A DNA stretch of 64,000 nt from Pseudomonadota bacterium (lineage in GTDB: Bacteria > Pseudomonadota > Alphaproteobacteria > Caulobacterales > Caulobacteraceae). The translations under genes and the position numbers were made by a program. A model generated the notes under the pieces. It saw only the letters and a list, made by a program, of their open reading frames with translations. It was not told where the DNA came from and did not search any database. The DNA lies in NCBI GenBank assembly GCA_018241995.1, contig JAFECT010000012.1, forward strand, positions 1 to 64,000. Reading direction: 5' to 3'. Below, piece by piece: positions 24,492 through 35,200 of this stretch. Each line of letters begins with the position of its first letter. Positions within the stretch are counted from its first letter, which is position 1.

Positions 24492-27400
24492 ATGGGCGTG
24501 ACGTTCGGCCTGATCGCGACCTATGCCGCGCCGACGCCTTCGGCGGACTACACCTATCTGTTCGCCGCCGACCAGCAGCCGGCGGGCGGTCCCTGGATCG
24601 GGGCCTTCGCCTATGCCAAGGCCAGCCAAGGCGCGCCCTCCGACCAGACCCTGGCCCAGCTCGTGGCCCAGATGGGCGGCGGCGGGCCCTATCAGCATGT
24701 CGGCGTCCTGGTGCTGGCCACGGCGCCGGACACCACCAAGAACCCGAACAGCCTGTCGGATTTCCGCGCCGCCTTGCTGCAGGTCGCCGGCATCGGCGCC
24801 TACGGCGGGCTCGTGCTGTGGCTCCCAACGCTGGGCGGCTTCACCTCAAGCGCACCGCAACTGGCGTTCCAGGGCGTGGGCTCGGGCGCGCAAGGCCACT
24901 ACCAGCTGCTGCCCCAGGCCTTCTCGATGCTGGCGCTGGGCGGATCGGGGCGCACCCTGTTCATGGACGGGCGCAACAGCCGAGGGCCGACGCTGGGCGC
25001 CGGCTCTGACCAGGCCAGCCTCAGCCTGACCTTCCCGGCGGGCGCGAACCTGCCCGTTTCCTTCGGCGACGCGACGCCCAGAACGCCGGCCATCACCGCG
25101 ACGAACGTCAGCCTGCCCCTCGCCGGGGCTGCGGCCGGTTGCCTGGTGGCCTCAGGCGCGCTCAACGCCGCGTCGGCCTTCGAGCTTGGCGTTCAGTACG
25201 GCATCGTCTCGGGCCAGGCGCTGTTTCCCAGCGGGCCGATGGTCTTCCCGGTGCTCGACGCCAGCGAGACCCTGGCCGTCGCGACCGCCACCCTGACGCT
25301 CGATCCTCTGGGGGCTGGCGGCGGGCGCAGCCGCCTCGCCATCGCTCCGACAAAGGGAAGCTTCCTTTCGGCCTACCGCACCGCCATCGATGAGGCGGTG
25401 GCCCTGGCCCCGCAGGCGGGCGGAGGTTTCGCGGCGACCGTGGGCTTCAACGGCGCGATCTATTTCGCCCCCAGCGGCGCCTTCGCCCTGTCGGTCCCGA
25501 CCTCGACGGCAAGCGGGCACGCGCTCCTGTGCGGCCTGTCCGGCGTGGAGGCGATCACCTTCTCGGCCGGCGACCTGATGACCTTCCAGGCCAGCGCCGC
25601 GGGCTGCTTTTCCATGGACCCGTCCGCGACCGGCGGCTTCAGCTTCACGGTGAGCAACCTCCAGCCCTGCGCGGCGGCGACGGCCACCGTCACCGCCGCA
25701 TCGGCGACGGCTTGCGCCTATCGCTGCGAGCCGGCCCAGGCGCCCTTCTTCAGCCCCGACGATCCCAGCCAGCCGACCCTGCTCAGCCACGACGGCTTCA
25801 CGCTCAAGACCCTGCCCGTGAGCCCCGCGACCGCCTTCCCGCTGATCCCCTACGCCGCCTTCACGCCACAGCATGTCGGCCCGGGCGCCGTCGCGGGCCT
25901 GGTCCAGGCGTTCGAGACCGGCTGGGCGGCGCCGACCCGGGCGGCCGTGATCCAGGGCTATCCGGCCGCGCCCGTCGCCGGCCCGACGCTGGGCATCACC
26001 CCGCAAGGCTACATCGCCAAGTTTGACGGCCTGGGCGGCATCACCAGCCTGTCGCTGGCCGACGGTGACGGCGGCGCAGTGTCGTTCACCGCCTCCAGCG
26101 GTTCCCTGCCCGACTGGCTGCGCGACGCGCTGCTGTCGCCGCAGTGCTTCCTGGTCGCCAGCTGCGCCACGGCGGACTTCCAGCAGTACGTCGATATCTC
26201 GGTGGCCATGAGCGACTGGGGCTTCACCACCCAACCGCCCCTGCCCAGCACCACACCGTCCAAGCCTCCGCCGCCCGGGCCGATCATCGCGCCCGGCGAC
26301 TACAAGTCGGTGCTGATCGTGAAGTCGGCTCAGGGCACGGTGGTCGATCTGGTCGCCTCACCCAAGCTCTGGAACGGCTGCGCCCTGCTGGATGACGCAA
26401 GCGACCCCGGCAACGCCTACGCCCGCCTGAACGATGCGGCGACCGACCCGCAGGGCCTGATGCTGTCGTCCTGGCTCTCCACCTATCTCGCCCAGGCGCT
26501 GGCCACCTGGAACAACGGCACGGGTCCGCAGGGGCTGGAGACCTTCTGCAAGCTGATCACCGACCCGGACTGGTGCGGTTTCCTGTGCCTGAACGCGCCG
26601 GTCACGCCCGGCGCCCTGCCCTCGGACCTCGACTTCCTGCTGGCGGGCGTCGATCCGAAGCTCCTGATGGCGCACCATCTGGGCTGCACCGCCAACCAGG
26701 TCCGCTATACGACCAGCTACCAGCAGGACAGCGCCTTCTTCGGCTACGTGCACTACCTCAGGCCCGGCGCCCCGCCGGGGGGCGCGGTGTCGGTTCCGTT
26801 CGTGCCCTCGACGCTCGACTACGACTTCCAGCTGATGCGGCTGGAGGCCGTGTTCGAGAACTCGGCGCTGAACAGCTTCTCCAGCATGGCGCTGTTGCTC
26901 GTCGACACCCTGTTCGGCGACCCGGTCCTGCCCAACGCCAGCGGGCCGGGGCCGACGGCGACCAATGCGGTGATCATCGACGGGGTGCTGCAGCACCACG
27001 ACGGGGTCGGCACCTATGTCTTCACTACGCCGATCGGCATGGCGGCGACCTTCTACCTGTCGAGCCAGGCGCTGGACCGCACGGAGATCGACCGCGCCCT
27101 GGTGGTGCAGAACCCGCCCGGCACGGTGGGCGGCCCGACCGACCCGACCCGCTCGGCGGTGACCTTCCAACTGGCCGGATGGCTGGGCCTGCTGTCCGCG
27201 CCCATCGACCTCCTGTCCTACGCCGCCCTGCCGTTCTCGAACCTCGCTTTAAGGATGGAGTTCAACAAGGCCGACGGCGGGAACAAGCAGTTCTCCATGG
27301 ACCTCGGCGCCCTGGCGCTGACACCGCTCGCGGACGCGGCGGTGGATCCAAAGGCTATAGTCAACGCCGCCATGGCCTCGGCCAATGTGCTCTATCGCGG

Positions 27401-27989
27401 CGATAGCCTGGTCGCGAGCTTCCCGCTGCGCCTGACCAGCTTCATCACAAACGGGGCCCAGGACCCGTCGAGCATGGGCTTCCTGCCGCTGCCGGTGAAG
27501 AACGCCAAGGGCCAGACCGGCGGCGGGGGCAGCCTCGGCGCCTCCTGGTCGGCGCTGCAGCTGGACCTGCCGCTGGGCGGCTCGGGCTCGCTCGACGCCT
27601 CGGGCCTCATCGACGCCACCCTGCTGTTCGCCTGGACGCCGGGCCAGGGCTCAGGGGTGGCGGCGATCTCGCCCTTCATCAAGATCACCGGGCCGGGCGG
27701 CGCCGACCTCAGCTTCAATCTGGAAGGCATCATCAAGTTCGGGGCCAAGGGCATCCTGCTGAGCCAGGCGCCCGACGCGACAGGAGCGCAGGTCTTCGTG
27801 CTGGAATTCGCGGGCATCGGCCTGACGCTCTTCACCAAGTCGTTCCCGCCCGGCGGCTCGACCAACCTCCTGGTTGCGGGATCGGCCAATCGCACCATCG
27901 GCTGGTTCGGCGCCTATGTGGACCCGACCGCGCCGCCGCTGGGGAGCGGGCCGTCCATGGGTTCGCTGACCTCCGGGGGGACGATCTGA
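24492..27989 (+). CDS. Large protein of unknown function, 1165 aa (giant operon gene 1)
   Basis: I do not recognise a confirmed family. The protein is rich in Ala, Gly, Ser, Thr and Leu with alternating hydrophobic patterns, suggesting mostly beta structure. It has no signal peptide and no clear membrane helix. A proline-rich linker (PSTTPSKPPPPGP, about residues 585-600) separates an N-terminal half from a C-terminal half. The end, with IGLTLFTKSFPPGG and RTIGWFGAYVDP, reminds me of large bacterial proteins annotated with DUF6603; this is memory, unchecked. It begins a three-gene operon: its stop overlaps the next start by 1 nt (TGATG). G+C matches the host. A structural or adhesive role is possible but unproven. 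Confidence 0.8.
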   Translation: MGVTFGLIATYAAPTPSADYTYLFAADQQPAGGPWIGAFAYAKASQGAPSDQTLAQLVAQMGGGGPYQHVGVLVLATAPDTTKNPNSLSDFRAALLQVAGIGAYGGLVLWLPTLGGFTSSAPQLAFQGVGSGAQGHYQLLPQAFSMLALGGSGRTLFMDGRNSRGPTLGAGSDQASLSLTFPAGANLPVSFGDATPRTPAITATNVSLPLAGAAAGCLVASGALNAASAFELGVQYGIVSGQALFPSGPMVFPVLDASETLAVATATLTLDPLGAGGGRSRLAIAPTKGSFLSAYRTAIDEAVALAPQAGGGFAATVGFNGAIYFAPSGAFALSVPTSTASGHALLCGLSGVEAITFSAGDLMTFQASAAGCFSMDPSATGGFSFTVSNLQPCAAATATVTAASATACAYRCEPAQAPFFSPDDPSQPTLLSHDGFTLKTLPVSPATAFPLIPYAAFTPQHVGPGAVAGLVQAFETGWAAPTRAAVIQGYPAAPVAGPTLGITPQGYIAKFDGLGGITSLSLADGDGGAVSFTASSGSLPDWLRDALLSPQCFLVASCATADFQQYVDISVAMSDWGFTTQPPLPSTTPSKPPPPGPIIAPGDYKSVLIVKSAQGTVVDLVASPKLWNGCALLDDASDPGNAYARLNDAATDPQGLMLSSWLSTYLAQALATWNNGTGPQGLETFCKLITDPDWCGFLCLNAPVTPGALPSDLDFLLAGVDPKLLMAHHLGCTANQVRYTTSYQQDSAFFGYVHYLRPGAPPGGAVSVPFVPSTLDYDFQLMRLEAVFENSALNSFSSMALLLVDTLFGDPVLPNASGPGPTATNAVIIDGVLQHHDGVGTYVFTTPIGMAATFYLSSQALDRTEIDRALVVQNPPGTVGGPTDPTRSAVTFQLAGWLGLLSAPIDLLSYAALPFSNLALRMEFNKADGGNKQFSMDLGALALTPLADAAVDPKAIVNAAMASANVLYRGDSLVASFPLRLTSFITNGAQDPSSMGFLPLPVKNAKGQTGGGGSLGASWSALQLDLPLGGSGSLDASGLIDATLLFAWTPGQGSGVAAISPFIKITGPGGADLSFNLEGIIKFGAKGILLSQAPDATGAQVFVLEFAGIGLTLFTKSFPPGGSTNLLVAGSANRTIGWFGAYVDPTAPPLGSGPSMGSLTSGGTI

Positions 27990-29284
27990 TGGCGGTCACA
28001 GTGCTCGCCTGGAATATCGAGCGGTTCGGCGACCGCTACGGCTTCGGCGCGACCGGCGCGACCTGCGACGCCTTGCGCATGGCGGTGATCGCCCAGGTGG
28101 TGCGCGACGCCGGAGCCCAGGTGCTGGTGATCCAGGAACTGCGCAGCACAGGCCTGCCCGACCTGCCGCGCCTGCGCAATGCCCTGAACCAGACCGGCAA
28201 CAACGACTGGCACTTCGACTGGATTCCCGGCGCCGTCGACAACGCCGCCGGCATCCCGCCCGCGGCCCTGGCCAACCTCGATTTCTGGCAGAAGGCCAAC
28301 TACGAGGGTTACGCAGTCCTCTACCGCCAGGGCTATGTCGCGCAGATTCAAGGCGCCCTATCGGCGGGGCAGGACACGTCCGCGCGCGCCGGTGGCGGCA
28401 ACCCCAACTTCATCGACCTGGTCTATGCGGGCCAGACGCTGGCCTTCAACTACAGCGAGCCCGTGATCCGCTTCGACCTGCCGCCCCCGACGCAGAACCT
28501 GCAGCTCGATTTCCCGCAGTCGATTTCGCCTGGCGCCAACATCCCGGCCCGCGGCGGCAAGCGGAAGGTCTCGTCCTCGTCCGGCGCATCGCTCGACACC
28601 AACGACACCATCCCGCAGGCCTACGAGACGCGCCGACCCTGCCACGTGCTGGTGGTGGACGCCTCGTCGCCCGTGCAACCGGCGCCGGGCTTCCCGCTGA
28701 TGGTCTATCACGCGCCGTCCAAGGCCAACGGCGCCTACTACGGCTCGCTCATCGGCTTTGCGTCCGCCCCGCTGCAGACCGGCGGCGACCGGGCCTATGC
28801 CGGGGACCTGAACGTCGTCAGCGCCCCGGCCCAGGCGGTGCTGAACTTCTGGGCTGAGGGCTTGGGCTACACGGCCCAGACCTACGCCAACGACGCCTTC
28901 GCCCTGACCTCCGTCCACCCGTCGGTGCACACCCGGCTGTGGCACAGCGGCGCCGGGGTCCTGACAGCCGCGCGCGACTACGGCTTCGGCGGCGGGGCCT
29001 GCGCGGTGGATATTCCGCCGGTGCTGGACTGGATTCAGAACGCCGGCAGCTTCACCAACACCTTCCTGAGGGGCGCGGCCAACGGCGCCGCCAACCGCGC
29101 AGCGGTGGTGGACACCGTCCTGCCGCTCCGCGCCGACTATTACCCCGACGACGCCGAGGATGCGGTGGCTTGCTACTTCGACGGCGCCACCAACTACCCT
29201 GCCGGAGCGGACGCGCGGACCTGCGCCGCCCTGATCTTCCACCTCCTGCTCAGCGACCACCTCCCGGTCCGGATCACCCGGTGA
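27989..29284 (+). CDS. Endonuclease/exonuclease/phosphatase-fold protein (giant operon gene 2)
   Basis: A 431-aa protein of the EEP superfamily, which contains DNase I, exonuclease III and sphingomyelinase-type phosphodiesterases. All core motifs are visible: WNIERF (N9), IQELR (E50), YHAPS (H241), GDLN (D273, N275) and the closing SDHLPV (D423, H424). The active site therefore looks intact. The region between about 125 and 235 is an insertion with Ser- and basic-rich KRKVSSSSGAS. There is no signal peptide. It is translationally coupled to gene 1 and lies 13 nt before gene 3. Whether it cuts DNA, RNA or phospholipid cannot be told. Confidence 0.85.
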   Translation: MAVTVLAWNIERFGDRYGFGATGATCDALRMAVIAQVVRDAGAQVLVIQELRSTGLPDLPRLRNALNQTGNNDWHFDWIPGAVDNAAGIPPAALANLDFWQKANYEGYAVLYRQGYVAQIQGALSAGQDTSARAGGGNPNFIDLVYAGQTLAFNYSEPVIRFDLPPPTQNLQLDFPQSISPGANIPARGGKRKVSSSSGASLDTNDTIPQAYETRRPCHVLVVDASSPVQPAPGFPLMVYHAPSKANGAYYGSLIGFASAPLQTGGDRAYAGDLNVVSAPAQAVLNFWAEGLGYTAQTYANDAFALTSVHPSVHTRLWHSGAGVLTAARDYGFGGGACAVDIPPVLDWIQNAGSFTNTFLRGAANGAANRAAVVDTVLPLRADYYPDDAEDAVACYFDGATNYPAGADARTCAALIFHLLLSDHLPVRITR

Positions 29285-29297
29285 AAGGCGCATCCGC

Positions 29298-32200
29298 ATG
29301 ACCGCGACCACGAGCACCCCCGCCCAGACCATCAAGGCCGCGGTCGAGGCTTGCCTGACCTCGGGCCAGCCGCTGGCCGTCGACCTGGCCACCCTGGTCC
29401 AGGCCTCGACCCTGCCGAACCTGCCGACGGTGCCGGTGACCATCACCTTTGCGCCGGGCGAGGACCCGCTGGCGCAGTTCGGGCTCTATCGCCTGGCCAG
29501 CCTGTTCCCCGGCGTGCCGGTCGCGCAGTGGCTGCCGCGCGACGGGTTCCTGAGCCCCCTGGTGCCCGCCGGAAACCCGTATATCGCGCTGAACGAGGTC
29601 GGCTTCACCCTGGAGCAGAACAACGGCTCCTTCACGCTCGACGGCATCACGGTCGGCCTGACCCTGGGCCAGCCCGGCAAGGGCTGGTCGCCGGGTGATC
29701 TGGGCCTCGGCCTGTCCATCGACGCGTCGCTCGAGACCTTGAACTTCGACGTCGCCTCGCCCTTCTCGTCGCCCAGCGCCACCGCTGTGCTGACGGGAAC
29801 CCTGACGCTCGGCGCCCTGGTCCTGGACGTCACCCTGGACTGCCCGAGCTTCGTGTTCCGGGCGCGCGAACAGCCGGGCTCGGCGCCCACCTTCGCGGCG
29901 CTCCTGGCCGGGTTCGACCTGCCCTCGCCCACCGGCTTCGACCAGCTCACGCTCTCGGGCCTGAACTTCAGCGTGATGAGCCGCGACCAGGCGGTCGAGC
30001 TCGACGCCCAGATCGACACCAGCGACGGCTCGCCGTTCCCGTTGTTCGGCGATGCGGACTTCGCGCTCGACAGCCTGGCGGTGTCGCTGAGTTATTCGCC
30101 CGGCAACGCCAGCGCCAATGTCGTGGCCGGCCTGGTGGTGATGAAGACCATCGCGCTGGGCGCCTCGCTGTCGGTGGTCAAGACGCCCGGCAACCCCTCG
30201 CCGACCTGGACCATGGACGTGGGCCTGGACCTTTCGCGCACCTGGAGCCTGCTCTATCCGACCACGCCGCCGCCCAGCCCAGTGGCGATCTCGCTGGGCG
30301 ACCTGGCCGGCGCTTTCGGCCTGCCCAAGCCCTCGTTCGTCAACGCGGTGCAGATCCAGTCGCTGTCGGGCTCCGGCACGATAGAGTCGGGCAGCTATTC
30401 CTACGGCCTGAACCTGGTCTTCGACGTGCAGTGGACCGTGGCCTCGACCAGCTTCGACGTCCTGACCACCGTCAACATCAACAGCGCCGGCGGCTCGTCG
30501 ATCGTGGGCGTGGTCGAGATCGACAACTTCCAGGTCACGCTCGAGTGGGACTTCGGCGCGACCGAGACGTTCAAGGCGTCCACCCAGATCGGCAATGTGG
30601 ACCTGGCCGGGAGCTATTCCGGCGGGATCATCACCCTCAACGTGACCGGCGCGGGCGGCGGCGGCGTCGGCCTGGGCGACCTGATCGGCGACTTCGTCGG
30701 CATCTTCACCGGCGACCCGTTCACCACCCTGCCCGATCCGTGGAGCCTGCTGAACGACATCGACATGTCGGGCCTGACCCTGGCCGTCGACGCCAACAAG
30801 AAGACCGTCAGCATCAGCTGCGCCCTCTCGGCCAGCTTCCTGGGCTGCAGCATCAGCTCGATCGGCCTGATCTACGATCCCAACGCCGCCAAGAGCGGCG
30901 GCACGACCTTCAGCCTCGCGGTCGAGGGCTCTTTCCCGATGCTGCCGACCCAGACCCTGCCGGACGGCAAGCAGGGGGTGGCGTTCGATCCGACCCAGCC
31001 CTCATCCGCCCCCACCGCGCCGGGCCTGGGCGCCGCCTATGTCGATATCATGTTGGCGGCCCTGGGCCAGCGCGTGGCCCTGTCGCCCGCGCCGGACACA
31101 GTCGAGGCGGCGCTGGAGGACATCCAGGCCATCGCCGCTGCGATCTCGCCGACCAATCCGCTGCCGAGCGCGCCGTTCGATCCGTCGGCCGGATGGCTGG
31201 TGGGCGCGCGCATCGTGCTCCTGGGCCAGGTCGACGTGCGCCTCGTGTTCTGCGATCCGCAGATCTACGGCCTGCATGTGATCGTGGGCGACCCCCTGAT
31301 CGCCGGCGCGCCGAAGTTCTCCTACCTCGACGCGCTCAAGGGCCTGTCGGCGGAAATCCTCTACCGGAAAGTCTCTGACACCATAGGGGTTTACGAGGGC
31401 TTCCTGACCCTGCCCGACACCCTGCGCAAGATCGACATGGGCGCGTTCGAGCTGCAGCTGCCCTCGTTCTCGGTGGAGTATTTCACCAACGGCGATTTCG
31501 AGATCGACATCGGCTATCCGGCCAACGGCGACTTCTCCAACTCGATGGTGCTGTCGGCCGCGGAGTTCTACGGCTCGGGCGGCATTCTGTTCGCCAAGCT
31601 GTCGCAGGCGACCGCCCCGACCCTGCCCCAGAACATCGCCACCTATACCGACGCGGCGGGCAACACGGTCCCGGTCGGCAGCTTCGGCACGGTGATCGAG
31701 ATCGGGCTAGGCGTGCAGGTCGGCATCTACAAGTCGTTCAGCGCCGGGCCGCTGTCGGCGTCACTGGGCGTGCTGCTGCAGGGCATGTTCCAGGGCACCT
31801 TCGCCAAGTTCACCACCCTGCCGATACCGTCGGCGGCCAACCAGCAGTCGGCGCAGTACTATCAGGTCTACGCCTCCATCTCGATCATCGGGAAGCTGGA
31901 GGGCGAGATCGATTTCGTCATCATAACCGCCTCCCTGCTGGTCGAGATCGTGCTCTCCGCCGCCATCTACGCCGAGGCCTATAAGCAGGTCGTGGTGCCC
32001 CTGTCGGCCAGCGTCGACGTGGAGCTGACCGTCACCATCAACTGCGGCCTGTTCAAGATCCACATCCACGTCGGCTTCTCGACCACCATCAGCTACACGG
32101 CCAAGTTCGGCAGCGACAGCACGCCCCTGTGGGCCCAGGTTCCGGCCGGGGTTTCCGCCCATGCGCTCAAGCTCGCCAGAGCCGCACCGCCGCGCTCCAT

Positions 32201-35200
32201 GGCCTTCCTCGCCGCCGCGCCCGGCGGCCCGACCTGGGCGCCCCTGGCCTGCGCCGCCCTGCCGCTGAACCTCTACGTCCAGCCACAGCTGACCCTCAGC
32301 CCGGCGAGCCCGACGGGCTGGACCTACATCGTCCAGGGCGCCCTGATGTCGCCCCAGGCCGTGCCGCAGGGCGTGACGCCGACACCGACGGCCGACACCA
32401 CCTTCGCCACCGACGCCGTGGCCCTGATGACGGCGTGGATGCTGCAGTCCTACATCCAGGCCTTCCCGAACCCGCCCGCGCCGCCGCCCGGGCCGCCTTC
32501 CCCGCCGCCGCCTCCGCCCCCGGCGCGGCCGGCCACCTTGACCCCGCAGCAGCAGTTCTACTCGACCATCACCGTCGAGGCCGGGCATCTCAGCGGCCTG
32601 CAGCAGTTCATCGACACCGAGCGCGTGAAGGATCCCTCGATCTGGGCCCTGCCGACGCCGGCCCAGCTGCAGGCCTTCTTTGCCGGCAACATGGCCCTGA
32701 CCGCCGCCGTGCTGCCTCCCTCCGCCAACCCTGCCCAACCCAATCAGTTCGGCCTGGGCTTCTTCCCCATGCCGCCGGGCGTGATCCTGACCAGCACCGA
32801 CGGGGCGCCGAGCCCGGTCGTGGATCAGGCCGACCTGAAGGTGCTGACGGACTACGTGCTGATCACCGTGCTCTCGGCCCTGCACAGCGCCGAGCAGGCG
32901 CTGGGGAACCAGGCCTCGATCAACCTGCTGGACCTGTTCGACACCATGGGCCTGCTGACGCCCACCCAGCCATCGGCCCTCGGTTCGGCCGTCGGCCAGG
33001 GCACGCGCTTCCTGCTGCACGGGGTGCAGTTCGAGGGCGTCGCGCTCTACAGCGCCACCGGCCAGGAGATCGTGCTGTCCAACCTGACGGACCCGGCCAT
33101 CGGCCTGACGCTGACCGCGAACGGCGACTGGGGCCTGAGCACCGGCGGGACCTTCCTGAACGTGCCGGCGCCCTACTTCCCCGCCCAGATCGCGACCTTC
33201 GCCACCGGCGTCGACGAGACCGGGATCACCGCCGCCAAGATGACCCTGGCGGTCACCGCGCCCAAGCATTTCACCGTTGCGCCGGGCCTCGGCTCCTCGG
33301 CCGGCGTCTATGTGCGCGGCTTCCCGGCCGCCCTGCCGCCGCTGCTGGATGACTCCACCGCCTTCAAGCTGCAGACCATCGACGCCAACGGCGTGATCAG
33401 CGATGTGCCCGCGTCGGCCTACCAGTGGTGCGGCACGGTGTCGTTCACGGTCCGGCGCACGCCCGCGGCCGGCTCGACCAGCGCCAAGCCCTCGTGGCTG
33501 CCCGGCGTCTACACCCTGTCGGGCGTGCAGGCCGACGGACTGGAGGCGCTGGAGGCGATCTTTACCGGCGCGAACAGCCTGCCGCCGTCCCTGCTGGAGC
33601 TCGCCTTCGTCGAGCCGAACAGCAAGACGTTGAGCATGGTGACGGTCTCCGCCAGCACGGCGGGCGGGAACCCGCCGGTGTTCATGTTCCGCAGCAACCT
33701 GTCGACCGAGACCAACCCCTCGCCGGTCCAGACCTTCGCCGCGCACATGATGCTGCGCTCCGCCAATCCCAATGCGGACTTGGCCTTTATCAGCAACCTG
33801 ATGACCGGCGGCCTGACCAATTCGGGCGGCTATTACATGGTCGCGCCCCGCGGCGCCCTGCCCGACGACCTGTTCGACACCAGCGGGTTGGCGCACCTGC
33901 AGCTGGTGGTCTCGTTCGACGTGCCCGCGAGCAGCGGCGGCTATGTGCTGCCGCCCGTCGCCGTCAACGCCGTGCGCGTCAGCGACCCCGCCGTGGGCGC
34001 CGAGCCGCATGTCTTCGTCGCCAGCGACGCCATCGACAGCACCCACGCCACCGTCCCGGTCGGGACCGCCGGCCTGACCGTGCTCAGGCCCACGCCCGCC
34101 AACCCCGCGACCGACCCGACCTACCAGGCCAGCCTCGACAACATGTTCAACCTGTTGGTCTGCGCTCCGGCCAAGATCGTCACCGGCGCGGGCTCGACGA
34201 TCGCAGTCAGCGCCCCGCCGCGCGACGCCTTCGTCACCGGCCCGGCCACCAGCGACAGCGAGCCCGGCAAGCTGATCTATTCGCGCCTCTACGACCTCTT
34301 GGCCCTGACCGGCAACGCCTGGCCCGCGAACGCCAACGCTCAGCAACTGATGCAGCTCGACCCCTACCTGTTCGTGGGCGGGTCGCTGAGCGTCGCTTAC
34401 GCCTGGGCTGATCTCTACGGCGACCAGATCCCGTCCGGCCTGCCTGAGACCACGATTTCGCTGGGCTACACCGATCCTCTGGGCGCGCTCAGCGACTGGC
34501 CGGGCCTGAGCTATGGCTACACCGTCGAGGGCCAGCCGGGCTCGCGCACCCTGACCCTGCACCGCGCCTGGGTGACCGACCTGAACAGCGGGTCGGACCC
34601 CGCCCAGATCGCCAATCTGAAGCAGCAGTACGCGACGCTCTACCATCAGCTCGGCGACGTCACCGCGAGCCTCAGCGTCTCGTTCCTGGCCTCGGGCTCA
34701 GCGCCCCTGCCGGGCGTCTCCGGCGTCGCGACCCAGCTGCGCGCCGACATCGCCACGATCCTGGCCGCGCTCGACAACCTGCCCGCGCCGCCACCTCCGC
34801 CGCCTGCGGGCCAATCGCCGGCGCCGATTCCGTCGACGACCCTGCCGCCGATCGTCTTCACCCTGCCTGCGTCCGGCTACGACCCCGAGCCGCTCAACGA
34901 GCTCGGCATACAGCTGACCTTCACCCGCAACGGGCCGATCGATCCCGACTTCGCCAACGAGCCGACCATCAAATCCTCGACCACGGTGCTGTCGCCGTTC
35001 GGCGCGGCCGGTTCCTCGACCCAGACTTACCGAACCTTCGCCGCCAACTTCGAGCAGGCGCTGAGCGACCAGGACATGCGCGTGCTGGTGGGCGACACCT
35101 CGACCGCCACGGGCGCGCAGCTGTGGGTCATGCGCTACGGCGCCTCGGGCGTGGGCGTCTCGCTGGGCTGGAGCGCCGCCTATGCGCCGCCGCCGTTCTG

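Noticed and set aside
25152..26234. 360-aa minus-strand frame opposite the 1165-aa gene
   Set aside because: Shadow frame with Gly/Arg/Ala-rich sequence and no recognisable motif; plus-strand coupling to the next gene supports the sense reading.
32466..32533. Proline-rich run as a repeat element or CRISPR-like array
   Set aside because: It is an in-frame proline linker of the giant protein coded by CCG/CCC codons; there are no spaced direct repeats.
31761..34646. 961-aa open frame on the minus strand opposite the giant gene
   Set aside because: It is a shadow of the GC-rich coding frame on the other strand: low-complexity Gly/Arg/His/Val composition, no domain, no ribosome binding site, and the plus-strand protein is continuous and sensible.
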